Positions 1-7,053 of a stretch of 15,786 nucleotides of DNA are shown here, piece after piece (the first letter of the stretch is position 1; each line of letters starts with the position of its first letter). Below the pieces are notes generated by a model. It was not told where the DNA came from. It searched no databases and saw only the letters and a program-made list of their open reading frames with translations. Where the stretch lies: assembly GCA_038234155.1 (NCBI GenBank), contig JBBSUT010000047.1, positions 1 through 15,786 on the forward strand, given 5' to 3'. A program made the position numbers and the translations under genes. This DNA is from Novosphingopyxis sp038234155. Its GTDB lineage: Bacteria > Pseudomonadota > Alphaproteobacteria > Sphingomonadales > Sphingomonadaceae.

Positions 1-78
1 GGACAGCCCGCGGCCGGCCGCATCGCGCGCGACGCCGCAGCCGTTCACGCCGCCGCCGATGATCGCCAAATCGTACAT
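1..78 (-). CDS. glpD: Glycerol-3-phosphate dehydrogenase, N-terminal fragment (runs off the window)
   Basis: Only the first 26 codons are present; the gene continues beyond the left edge. The translation begins MYDLAIIGGGVNGCGVARD, an N-terminal FAD-binding Rossmann fold with the G-x-G-x-x-G pattern (G8, G10, G13). The VNGCGVARDAAGRG continuation is typical of aerobic FAD-dependent glycerol-3-phosphate dehydrogenases, which oxidise glycerol-3-phosphate to dihydroxyacetone phosphate and pass electrons to quinone at the inner membrane. The gene is divergent from glpK with 87 bases between start codons, as expected for a shared glycerol regulon. No clear Shine-Dalgarno sequence is visible before the ATG. 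The identity rests on a short fragment but is supported by the glpK neighbour. Confidence 0.85.
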   Translation of the reverse strand, partial: MYDLAIIGGGVNGCGVARDAAGRGLS

Positions 79-165
79 GGGCGGTGCTGTAGCAGCCACC
101 GCTTCCCTTTGCAGCGGCGGATGTTAGGATGATGCGACAGACACTGGAGCAATGGGGGCACGGCG

Positions 166-1635
166 ATGGCTGGTTATATCCTGGTGATCGACGAGGGCAC
201 CACCTCCACGCGCGCCATGCTGTATACCTATGCCGGCCAGTGCCTGGACAGCGAGCAGAAGCAGATCAGAAGCATTTTCCCCGGGCCAGGACGCGTTGAA
301 CAAGATGCGGCCGAAATATGGTCCAGCACCCTTGCGTGCTGCAATGCAGTAATCGCGCGCGCGGGCGGACCGCGCCAGGTCAGCGCAATCGGCATCACCA
401 ACCAGCGCGAAACCGTCATCGCCTGGGACCGGGTGAGCGGCGACCCGCTGGCCCCTGCGATCATCTGGCAGGATCGGCGCACGGCGGACGTCTGCCAGGC
501 TTTGAAAGACCAGGGCCATGAAGCCATGGTGCAGGCCCGCACCGGGCTGCTGCTCGATCCTTATTTTTCTGCCGCCAAAATGCGCTGGCTGATCGATCAT
601 GTGGACGCCGTGCGCGCCGCCGGCGACCGGCTGATGTTCGGCACGGTGGAAAGCTGGCTGGTCTTCAAGCTGACCGGCGGCCTGCACATCACGGATGCGT
701 CCAACGCCAGCCGCACGTCGCTGATGGCGCTCGACGGGCAGGACTGGGACGCGGAACTCTTGGCGCTGTTCGGCGTGCCCGAAGCGGCGCTGCCGGCCAT
801 TGTGGACAGCCATGGCTGCTACGCCAAGACCAACGCGCACGTGTTCGGCGTGTCCATCTCCATATGCGGTATGGCCGGAGATCAGCAGGCCGCCACTATC
901 GGGCAGGCGCGGCTGGCCCCCGGCGATACCAAGGCCACGTTCGGCACCGGCGCCTTCATCCTCTCGAACAGCGGCGACACGCCGGCCGTGTCCACCCACC
1001 GGCTGCTTTCCACCATCCTCTATCAGGAGGACGGCCGGCGGCGCTATGCGCTGGAGGGATCGGTGTTCGTGGCGGGTAGCCTCATCCAATGGCTCCGCGA
1101 TAGTCTGGGTATCCTGCGCAGCGCGCCCGAAACGGCGCAACTGGCCGCCTCGGTGCCGGACAATGGCGGGGTGGTGATCGTGCCGGCGCTCTCCGGTCTG
1201 GGCGCGCCGCACTGGCGGCCGGATGTTCGCGGCCTGATCGATGGGCTGGATTTTTCGACCGGCACGGCGCATCTGGCGCGCGCCGCGCTGGAGGCGATGG
1301 CCCATCAGACGCATAATCTGCAAGCGGCTTTCGCTGCCGACGGCGCAGCCTGGACCAGCCTCAGCATCGACGGCGGCATGGCCGCGAACGACTGGATGGC
1401 GCAGGACCTTGCCGATATTCTGGATCTGCCGGTGGAGCGCCCCGTCTCGATCGAGACAACGGCGCTCGGCGCGGCGATGCTGGCCGCCTGCGGTGTCGAA
1501 CTGTGCAGCGATCTGGCCCAGGCGTCGGACGAGATGCGCGGCCCCATCCGCCGCTTCGAACCCGCGATGACCGCCAGCGCGCGCGAACGCAGGCTGGCGC
1601 AATGGCATGAGAGCCTGGCCCGGGCGCTCGGCTGA
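166..1635 (+). CDS. glpK: Glycerol kinase
   Basis: A FGGY-family sugar kinase of 489 residues (E. coli GlpK has about 500). It phosphorylates glycerol with ATP to glycerol-3-phosphate, the substrate of the divergent glpD product. Visible family motifs are the phosphate loop VIDEGTTSTRAMLY (residues 7-20), TNQRET (78-83), IWQDRR (100-105) and GMAGDQQAA (235-243) with the expected catalytic Asp239. GDTKATFGTGAF (253-264) and the C-terminal DGGMAAND (about 404-411) complete the ATP site. The ATG is preceded by a GGGGG run at usable spacing. The segment between TN222-223 and GMAGDQ is short and lacks the GGTR-type loop that binds fructose-1,6-bisphosphate in E. coli GlpK, so that allosteric control is probably absent. 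No glycerol facilitator gene is visible. Confidence 0.96.
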   Translation: MAGYILVIDEGTTSTRAMLYTYAGQCLDSEQKQIRSIFPGPGRVEQDAAEIWSSTLACCNAVIARAGGPRQVSAIGITNQRETVIAWDRVSGDPLAPAIIWQDRRTADVCQALKDQGHEAMVQARTGLLLDPYFSAAKMRWLIDHVDAVRAAGDRLMFGTVESWLVFKLTGGLHITDASNASRTSLMALDGQDWDAELLALFGVPEAALPAIVDSHGCYAKTNAHVFGVSISICGMAGDQQAATIGQARLAPGDTKATFGTGAFILSNSGDTPAVSTHRLLSTILYQEDGRRRYALEGSVFVAGSLIQWLRDSLGILRSAPETAQLAASVPDNGGVVIVPALSGLGAPHWRPDVRGLIDGLDFSTGTAHLARAALEAMAHQTHNLQAAFAADGAAWTSLSIDGGMAANDWMAQDLADILDLPVERPVSIETTALGAAMLAACGVELCSDLAQASDEMRGPIRRFEPAMTASARERRLAQWHESLARALG

Positions 1636-1666
1636 CCGGCGTTAGCAGGAACGCCGTATCGCCGAA

Positions 1667-1693
1667 AACAAGCGACCACGCGGGCCGCTTGTT
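1667..1693. terminator. Candidate hairpin downstream of glpK
   Basis: A perfect 8-bp inverted repeat, AACAAGCG / CGCTTGTT, with an 11-base loop lies 31 bases after the glpK stop codon, in the convergent gap between glpK and petC. It is followed by TTCCTGGATT and so has only a weak T tract. It may act as a bidirectional terminator or mRNA 3' end structure. Confidence 0.45.
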
Positions 1694-1710
1694 CCTGGAT
1701 TAAACGATAG

Positions 1711-1729
1711 GGCGGCCGCGCGAGCCGCC
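1711..1729. terminator. Candidate GC-rich hairpin downstream of petC
   Basis: GGCGGC (1711-1716) and GCCGCC (1724-1729) form a 6-bp stem with a 7-base loop, 8 bases past the end of petC. Read on the minus strand it is followed by CCTATCGTTTA, a poor T tract. It could end the petABC transcript, alone or with the hairpin at 1667-1693. Confidence 0.35.
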
Positions 1730-1737
1730 AACCGCGA

Positions 1738-2568
1738 TCAGTGCTTCTGGTCGATCCAGACGTTGCGATAGGCGAAATAGCCCAGCGTTGTAGCGATCAG
1801 CAAAAAGACAATCACGGCCCAGCCGGTCTGTTTGCGCGCGGGCAGTTTGGGCTCGGCGGTCCAGATCAAAAACGCGCTGACATCCTTGGACATTTGCGCA
1901 ACGGTGGACTTGGTGCCGTCGTCAAAGGTTACCTGACCGGCGCTGGTCAGCGGCGGCGGCATGGCGAGATTCAGATTGGCGAACCAGGGATTATAATAGA
2001 GCCCCGTGCCAGGCCGATTGGCCTCGGGCAGGTTCTGCGGCACCGGGCGATAGCCGCGCAGCAGCGAATCGACGTAAGGTGCCCCGCCTTCGCGGGCCTT
2101 GGTGATCAGCGACAGGTCCGGTGGCAGCGCATTGTTGTTGGCGGCGCGCGCGGCAACTTCATTGGGATAGGGCGAGGGGAAGTGATCGATCGGCAGCGAG
2201 GGGCGCGAGGCTGCCTCGCCCGTATCGGGATTGATCGACGGCGTTTCGATCGGCCATTCGGCCGCGATCGTCTTCACCTGATCCGCGCTGTAACCCAGAT
2301 CGGTCAGGTTGCGGAACGACACCTGGTGCAGGCTGTGGCAGGCCGCACACACTTCGCGGAAAACCTTCAGGCCGCGCTGCAGCTGCGCCTGATCAAAGGT
2401 GCCGAGCGGGCCATCGCTCGGATAGGCGATGTCCAACGGCTCCCGGTGGAACTCCTCTTCCACGCTTTCGGCCGGCGGATTGGACAGGAAGTCCACCGCG
2501 CCCGCGCCAAAGGACCACACCAGCATCGCGACGAAGAACGCGCCCAGCAGATTGAGAATGATTTTCAT
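1738..2568 (-). CDS. petC: Cytochrome c1 subunit of the bc1 complex
   Basis: This 276-residue protein is the c-type heme subunit that carries electrons from the Rieske protein to soluble or membrane cytochrome c. An N-terminal hydrophobic signal (about residues 4-24) directs export. The heme-attachment motif CAACH is at residues 74-78 and Met203, in LNLAMPPP, is the expected axial ligand. A single C-terminal membrane anchor (about 249-268) ends in a short cytoplasmic tail (YRNVWIDQKH). It is the last gene of the petA-petB-petC operon, 18 bases after petB. The petB stop codon runs directly into the AGAGGA ribosome binding site, which suggests coupled translation. It has the size of a bacterial stand-alone c1 and is not the fused b-c1 form. 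Confidence 0.96.
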   Translation of the reverse strand: MKIILNLLGAFFVAMLVWSFGAGAVDFLSNPPAESVEEEFHREPLDIAYPSDGPLGTFDQAQLQRGLKVFREVCAACHSLHQVSFRNLTDLGYSADQVKTIAAEWPIETPSINPDTGEAASRPSLPIDHFPSPYPNEVAARAANNNALPPDLSLITKAREGGAPYVDSLLRGYRPVPQNLPEANRPGTGLYYNPWFANLNLAMPPPLTSAGQVTFDDGTKSTVAQMSKDVSAFLIWTAEPKLPARKQTGWAVIVFLLIATTLGYFAYRNVWIDQKH

Positions 2569-2586
2569 CGGAAGTCGTCGATCCTC

Positions 2587-3924
2587 TTATTCGGCCGGCT
2601 GGGGCTGGACGTCGCTGCCCATACCCGGAAGAGCGTCCCGCTCTCCCTTGATGCTGTGCTTGTGCAGCACCGCTTCGGTTATCGAACCCGGCAGCGGCAG
2701 CGGCTTCTCGAAATGCGAGATCAGCGGCAGTACCAGCAGGAAATGGGCGAAATAATAGGCCGCAGCCAGCTGGCTCAGCATCACCCAGGGTTCGGCAGCC
2801 GGCATCTGGCCGCAGAAACCCAGAATGAGCACATCGAACACCAGTATCCAGAAGGCGATCTTGAACTTGGGCCGATAATTGCCCGACCGGACCGGACTGT
2901 TGTCCAGCCAGGGCAGGAAGAACAGGATCAGGATGGAGGCGAACATCGCGATCACACCGAGCAGCTTGGCCTGGATGACGGTGAACAAGCCGAAGAAACT
3001 GAGGTTGACGGTGAAGGCACGCAGGATCGCGTAGAACGGCCAGAAATACCATTCGGGCACGATATGCGCGGGCGTCGACAGCGGATTGGCGGCGATATAA
3101 TTGTCCGGATGCCCCAGCGCATTGGGCAGGAAAAACACCATGATCGAGAACAGGATGAGGAACACGCCCAGGCCGAACCCGTCCTTGGCGGTATAATAGG
3201 GATGGAAGGGAACCGTATCCTGCGGCCCCTTCACGCTTACGCCGGTAGGATTATTCGACCCCGGAATATGCAGCGCCCAGATGTGCAGGATGATGGTGCC
3301 CGCGATCACGAAGGGCAGCAGATAGTGCAGCGAGAAGAAGCGGTTCAGCGTGGCCTGATCCGGAACAAATCCGCCCAGCAGCCAGTGACGGATCGGTTCG
3401 CCAACCAGCGGGATCGCCGAGAAGAAACCGGTGATCACCTGCGCACCCCAGAAGCTCATCTGACCCCAGGGGAGCACATAGCCCATGAACGCGGTGGCCA
3501 TCATCAGCAGGAAGATGGTGAGCCCCAGGAGCCAGATCATCTCGCGCGGGGCCTTGTAGCTGCCATAGAACAGGCCGCGGAAAATGTGGATATACACCAC
3601 GATGAAGAAGAAACTGGCCCCGTTGGAATGGGCATAACGCATCAGCCAGCCGGAGTTGACGTCGCGCATCAGCGCCTCGACGCTGTCGAATGCCACGCTG
3701 ATATTGGCGCTGTAATGCATCGCAAGGATGATGCCGGTAACGATCTGGATAACCAGCGCCACACCGGCGAGCACGCCGAAGTTCCAGAAATAATTCAGGT
3801 TGCGCGGCACCGGATAACCCGCGCCCACGGCACTGTAGACCAGACGCGGTAGCGGCAGCCGCTCGTCGATCCAGCGCATGGCGGGGTTTTTCGGCTCGTA
3901 ATGGGCGGCCCAGGGAAAGCTCAT
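2587..3924 (-). CDS. petB: Cytochrome b subunit of the bc1 complex
   Basis: A 445-residue full-length cytochrome b with the quinol-oxidation and quinone-reduction sites. Four heme ligands can be placed with the canonical 14-residue spacing: His99 and His113 (RYAHSNGAS, YIHIFRG), and His200 and His214 (FFSLHYLLPF, IILHIWALH). The Qo-site PEWY motif is at residues 290-293. About eight hydrophobic helices are evident, the later ones around 252-268, 307-337, 357-372 and 384-402. The length covers both the b6-like N-terminal and subunit-IV-like C-terminal parts, so the gene is not split. The start is supported by GAGGA seven bases before the ATG. That site overlaps the petA TGA stop ten bases away, indicating a tight operon. 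Confidence 0.97.
   Translation of the reverse strand: MSFPWAAHYEPKNPAMRWIDERLPLPRLVYSAVGAGYPVPRNLNYFWNFGVLAGVALVIQIVTGIILAMHYSANISVAFDSVEALMRDVNSGWLMRYAHSNGASFFFIVVYIHIFRGLFYGSYKAPREMIWLLGLTIFLLMMATAFMGYVLPWGQMSFWGAQVITGFFSAIPLVGEPIRHWLLGGFVPDQATLNRFFSLHYLLPFVIAGTIILHIWALHIPGSNNPTGVSVKGPQDTVPFHPYYTAKDGFGLGVFLILFSIMVFFLPNALGHPDNYIAANPLSTPAHIVPEWYFWPFYAILRAFTVNLSFFGLFTVIQAKLLGVIAMFASILILFFLPWLDNSPVRSGNYRPKFKIAFWILVFDVLILGFCGQMPAAEPWVMLSQLAAAYYFAHFLLVLPLISHFEKPLPLPGSITEAVLHKHSIKGERDALPGMGSDVQPQPAE
3863..3879. repeat. 17-bp direct repeat, copy in the petB 5' coding region
   Basis: TCGTCGATCCAGCGCAT, which on the minus strand encodes MRWIDE of cytochrome b, recurs exactly at 4628-4644 in the petA leader in the same orientation. 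The flanking bases differ on both sides. Confidence 0.9.
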
Positions 3925-3934
3925 CGGTCGGTCC

Positions 3935-4546
3935 TCAGCCTATCTGCACGACAGTGTCGGAAGTGAATGTGTAGGGCGGCACCTCGAGGTTCCTCGGTGC
4001 CGGCCCCTGCCGGATACGCGCGGCGGTATCATAAGCCGAACCGTGGCAAGGACAGAAATAACCGCCAAATGGTCCTTTATTCTCGCCCTCGCCCGCACCC
4101 AGCGGGATACAGCCGAGATGGGTGCAGATGGCCATGGTGATCAGCCAGTTCTCATGGCCTTCCTCGGTCCGCTCGGCAAGCGTCTGCGGATCGCGCAGGC
4201 TGGACACATTGACCGCGTTTGCCTCGGCTATTTCCTTGGGCGTCAAATTGCGGACAAAGACCGGTTGTTTGCGCCAACTGGTGATGATCGCCTGACCCGG
4301 CTCAATCGCGGCAATATCAATATCGACAGACGCCAGTGCCAGCACGTCAGCGCTGGGGTTCATCTGGTTGACCAACGGCAGCACAACGATCACCGCACCG
4401 ACGCCCGCGAAGCTGACCGCAGCAACGTTGATGAAATCGCGCCGACGATAGCCCCCGCCGCCAGAAACTACGCCGCCAGAATCTCCGCCGCCAGTTGCGT
4501 CGCCATTTTCCTTGAGGACCGGATCAGCCTGTTCGACCGTTGCCAT
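3935..4546 (-). CDS. petA: Rieske iron-sulfur subunit of the bc1 complex
   Basis: A 203-residue Rieske [2Fe-2S] protein, ubiquinol-cytochrome c reductase subunit. The cluster motifs are CTHLGC (residues 141-146) and CPCHGS (165-170), giving ligands Cys141, His143, Cys165 and His168, with Cys146 and Cys167 as the disulfide pair. The N-terminus carries a twin-arginine motif RRRDF (34-38) followed by a membrane segment (about 40-60), consistent with Tat export and anchoring. I start at the ATG preceded by AAGG six bases upstream. A TTG five codons earlier is in frame but has no better site. Before the Tat motif lies an unusual glycine/serine-rich stretch (GGGDSGGVVSGGGG). It is the first gene of petABC and is divergent from trmL. 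Confidence 0.96.
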   Translation of the reverse strand: MATVEQADPVLKENGDATGGGDSGGVVSGGGGYRRRDFINVAAVSFAGVGAVIVVLPLVNQMNPSADVLALASVDIDIAAIEPGQAIITSWRKQPVFVRNLTPKEIAEANAVNVSSLRDPQTLAERTEEGHENWLITMAICTHLGCIPLGAGEGENKGPFGGYFCPCHGSAYDTAARIRQGPAPRNLEVPPYTFTSDTVVQIG

Positions 4547-4804
4547 GCAAGACCTTCGCAAATGTTGGGCGCTTCACCGGAAGCCACCGGAAAGACAAGC
4601 GCTGACCGGGACCGCAGACGGATCGGTTCGTCGATCCAGCGCATCGATTCAGCCGGTCTGATAGCCGGGCTGCCCAAAGCTGCCAACCGCTTTTTGCCGC
4701 TCGCTTCGTTGCCGTAACGATTAGGCCGCGATGGCCATTTCGTACGCTCGGGGGCCTTGATGCGCCCTGTTCCCGGCCGCCAATCGCGGCTAGACCTGCG
4801 GTCC
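4547..4804. promoter_or_regulatory. Divergent intergenic region between petA and trmL
   Basis: These 258 bases separate the petABC operon from trmL-hemF and must hold the outward promoters of both. I cannot pick -35/-10 pairs with confidence. Short minus-strand frames across it have no family-like sequence. It contains the 17-bp repeat shared with petB (4628-4644). Confidence 0.5.
4628..4644. repeat. 17-bp direct repeat, copy in the petA leader
   Basis: An exact second copy of the petB-derived sequence at 3863-3879, about 80 bases upstream of the petA start codon. Read on the minus strand it again begins with ATG and would encode MRWIDE before diverging (PIRLRSRS). Confidence 0.9.
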
Positions 4805-5254
4805 ATGCGCATCGCCCTGATCCAGCCCGATATCGCCGGCAATGTCGGTACCATCCTGCGGCTGGCAGCCTGTTTCGGTGTGCCGTGCGACATCGTGGAG
4901 CCCTGTGGCTTTGCCTTTTCCGATCGCGCCTTCAAACGGGCAGGCATGGATTATGCCGCCGCGGCCGACTGGGTGCGCCACGCCGAATGGGACGCATATG
5001 CGCGGGCCCAGGGCGCGCATCGGCTGGTGTTGGTGAGCAGCAAGGCACGGCGATCGCTCTATGACTTCCCGTTCGCTGCCGAGGACCGCCTGATCTAAGG
5101 TTCCGAAAGCGCGGGCGTGCCCGACCATGTCCGCGGCGCCTGCCCCGCTGCCGTGCGCATTCCCATGATGCCGGGCCTGCGATCGCTGAACCTGGCGGTC
5201 GCCGCTGGCATCGCGCTGGGCGAGGCGCTACGCCGATCCGGCCGCTGGAACTGA
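4805..5254 (+). pseudogene. trmL: tRNA (cytidine(34)-2'-O)-methyltransferase, interrupted by an in-frame stop
   Basis: TrmL is a SPOUT methyltransferase that 2'-O-methylates the wobble base of certain leucine tRNAs. Codons 1-97 give a clear N-terminus: MRIALIQPDIAGNVGTILRL, then GFAFSDRAFKRAGMDY and LVLVSSKARRSLYDF. Codon 98 (5096-5098) is TAA. The same frame then continues at once with the family's cofactor-knot motif GSESAGVP (99-106) and RIPMMPGLRSLNLAVAAGIA (118-137), ending in TGA after 149 codons, the normal family length. No frameshift is needed. The truncated 97-residue product would lack the knot that binds S-adenosylmethionine and should be inactive. Alternatives are a sequencing error or stop-codon readthrough. 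The ATG at 4805 matches family N-termini, although no strong Shine-Dalgarno sequence precedes it. hemF follows 22 bases downstream. Confidence 0.85.
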
Positions 5255-5276
5255 TCGACGAGGACGGACCCAACCC

Positions 5277-6167
5277 ATGACGACGAAGCCACCGCATTCC
5301 CCCGATACAACCGGCCTGGCGCTGGACCCGCAACAGGCAGAGGCGCGGGCCTGGTTCGAAACGCTGCGCGGTCGCATCTGCGCCGAGTTCGAGGCGATCG
5401 AGCGGACGGCCGGATCGGACGCCGCGTTCGATTACAGCGACTGGCAGCGCGACGATCCGGACGGCAAGCCCGGCGGCGGCGGCGTGCGCGGGCTGATGAA
5501 GGGCAAGGTGTTCGAAAAGGTGGGCGTGAACGTTTCCACCGTCGGGGGCACCTTCCATCCCGATTTCGCCCAGTCGATCAACGGCGCGGCGCAGGACCCA
5601 AGTTTTCTGGCCACCGGCATCAGCGTGGTGGCGCATATGGCCAATCCGCATGCGCCTGCCGTCCACATGAACACGCGCTTCCTGACGACCACGAAGAAAT
5701 GGTTCGGCGGCGGAGCCGACCTCAATCCACCACTGCCCGAGACGGACGATACCAACGCCTTCCACGCCCGCCTGCGCGCGGCGTGCAGCCCTTATGGTCC
5801 GGACGTTTATGAGCGCTATGCCCAATGGGCCGAGGACTATTTCTACATCCCTCACCGCGGGGTGCACCGCGGGGTGGGCGGCATTTTCTACGATCATCTG
5901 GAAGCCGACAGCGCGCCTTTGTTCGAGCGCAACTTTCGCTTCACCCGCGATGTGGGCGAGGCGTTTCTGGACGTCTATCCCGCCATCGTGCGCCGCCGGA
6001 TGGACGAAGCGTGGGACGAGGCCGATCGGCACAGGATGCTCGAATGGCGCGGCCGCTATGCCGAATTCAACCTGCTCTATGATCGCGGCACGCTGTTCGG
6101 CCTGAAGACCGGCGGCAATATCGACGCCATATTGATGAGCCTGCCGCCCGAGGCCCGCTGGACCTGA
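5277..6167 (+). CDS. hemF: Oxygen-dependent coproporphyrinogen III oxidase
   Basis: A 296-residue HemF that decarboxylates coproporphyrinogen III to protoporphyrinogen IX using O2, in the late cytosolic steps of heme synthesis. Family motifs are GGGGVRGLMKGKVFEKVGVN (residues 62-81), NPHAPAVHMNTRF (123-135), KKWFGGGADLNPP (about 139-151) and the signature YFYIPHRGVHRGVGGIFYDH. The C-terminus has YAEFNLLYDRGTLFGLKTGG, also characteristic. The length is normal and no residue is obviously missing. A GAGGA lies 12 bases and a GGA 8 bases before the ATG. The gene sits just behind trmL, probably co-transcribed, and next to petABC, whose products need heme. It is convergent with the membrane protein gene to its right. 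Confidence 0.97.
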   Translation: MTTKPPHSPDTTGLALDPQQAEARAWFETLRGRICAEFEAIERTAGSDAAFDYSDWQRDDPDGKPGGGGVRGLMKGKVFEKVGVNVSTVGGTFHPDFAQSINGAAQDPSFLATGISVVAHMANPHAPAVHMNTRFLTTTKKWFGGGADLNPPLPETDDTNAFHARLRAACSPYGPDVYERYAQWAEDYFYIPHRGVHRGVGGIFYDHLEADSAPLFERNFRFTRDVGEAFLDVYPAIVRRRMDEAWDEADRHRMLEWRGRYAEFNLLYDRGTLFGLKTGGNIDAILMSLPPEARWT

Positions 6168-6210
6168 GGCGCACGCGCCCGGATGGGGGCAGGCCCGGCC
6201 ATGGTCGCGC

Positions 6211-6975
6211 CTAGAAGGTTTCCTCCAGCTCCTGCTTGTCGAACAAGCCGTTCAACTGCCGGTAGATTGCGCAAGAAACCGCCACGAGAACGATGCTGAA
6301 CGCCGCGCCCAGCAAGGCACTGATCACATTGTTGACGAAGACGGCCGCTTCGTCCGGAAGCAGCAGATTGACCGGGATCCCGAGCACCGCGCTGATGGCC
6401 ACGATCGCGATCAGGCCGACGATCCCGACGATCAGCAGAAAGCCGAATATGCGCAGGCTGTTGCCCTTGGTGATTTTCCATGAGCGCCCGAGCGCCGTGA
6501 TCGGGTTTTTGATATTCTCTGCCGCCATGGCCGTGCTGGCCTGCGAGAATTTCACCATCAGATAGATGCCGGGCACGATCAGCAGGAGAAATCCAACGCC
6601 GGCCGCAAAGCCCGACAGCAGCGTCATCACCAGATAGGGGATCAGCAAAACCAAGGCCGCGCCCAGCGCGCCGCCAATGGTAAGGTTGCGGCGCAGCATC
6701 GTGACGTAGAGCGCAACCGAACCGATAGCCGACAGGATCAGCACGACAATCAGAAGCAGCCCGTTATCGGCGAAAAATTTGCCGTAGAACGCCATCATGA
6801 CATCGGGCGTGACGGAGGCGCCGCTTATGGCGGCAGTATCGGGCGCGACCCCGAACTGCGAAAACAGCAGGCTCGGCAAAAACACGAACACGCCGGCGAT
6901 GGCCAGCACCGCTTCCTTGTGACCGGCGACGAGCGCGCGCGCATCGTCCCAGGCTTTCGAATAATCCAGCTTCAT
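6211..6975 (-). CDS. Multi-pass membrane protein of unknown function (tandem paralog 1)
   Basis: I do not recognise a named function. The 254-residue protein has a short amphipathic N-terminus (MKLDYSKAWDDARALVAGHK) and about six hydrophobic segments, near residues 22-38, 72-92, 102-119, 125-143, 175-199 and 215-236. Between segments 4 and 5 lies a cytoplasmic-type loop NPITALGRSWKITKGNSLR (157-175). The same pattern is in the adjacent upstream gene: N-P, L, S-W-basic-x-T-basic-G-x-S-L-R. Such loops occur in glycerophosphodiesterase membrane-domain and DUF975/YciC-like integral membrane families. That is a resemblance in layout, not an assignment. The acidic C-terminus (FDKQELEETF) also echoes the paralog. 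The start is supported by GGGGATAGGG just before the ATG. Confidence 0.8.
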   Translation of the reverse strand: MKLDYSKAWDDARALVAGHKEAVLAIAGVFVFLPSLLFSQFGVAPDTAAISGASVTPDVMMAFYGKFFADNGLLLIVVLILSAIGSVALYVTMLRRNLTIGGALGAALVLLIPYLVMTLLSGFAAGVGFLLLIVPGIYLMVKFSQASTAMAAENIKNPITALGRSWKITKGNSLRIFGFLLIVGIVGLIAIVAISAVLGIPVNLLLPDEAAVFVNNVISALLGAAFSIVLVAVSCAIYRQLNGLFDKQELEETF

Positions 6976-6984
6976 CCCTATCCC

Positions 6985-7016
6985 CTATCAATTCGGCGCT
7001 ATCAATTCAGCGCTAT
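6985..7016. repeat. 14-bp tandem repeat between the two membrane-protein genes
   Basis: CTATCAATTCGGCG (6985-6998) is followed directly by CTATCAATTCAGCG (6999-7012), one mismatch in 14, then the first four bases of a third copy (CTAT). It lies in the 78-base gap upstream of the 6975 start codon and is AT-richer than its surroundings. It may be a binding site or replication slippage. Confidence 0.85.
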
Positions 7017-7053
7017 AATTTTGACCCGGTTCTGCCCGCAAGATCGCGCGCGC

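Noticed and set aside
124..1608. A 494-codon minus-strand open frame opposite glpK
   Set aside because: Shadow of glpK; no recognisable domain and it runs into the glpD/glpK promoter gap.
1741..3852. A 703-codon open frame on the plus strand across petC and petB
   Set aside because: It is antisense to two genes with full catalytic motifs. Its protein is rich in His, Arg, Gln and Asp with no domain pattern, as expected from high-GC codon use on the other strand.
4468..4947. A 159-codon minus-strand frame over the petA leader and the start of trmL, including a petB-like MRWIDE
   Set aside because: It overlaps petA and trmL, and resembles cytochrome b only over the 17-bp repeat. Treated as a repeat, not a gene.
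5096..5098. Recoding of the trmL stop as selenocysteine or pyrrolysine
   Set aside because: The codon is TAA, not TGA or TAG, and no recoding element is evident.
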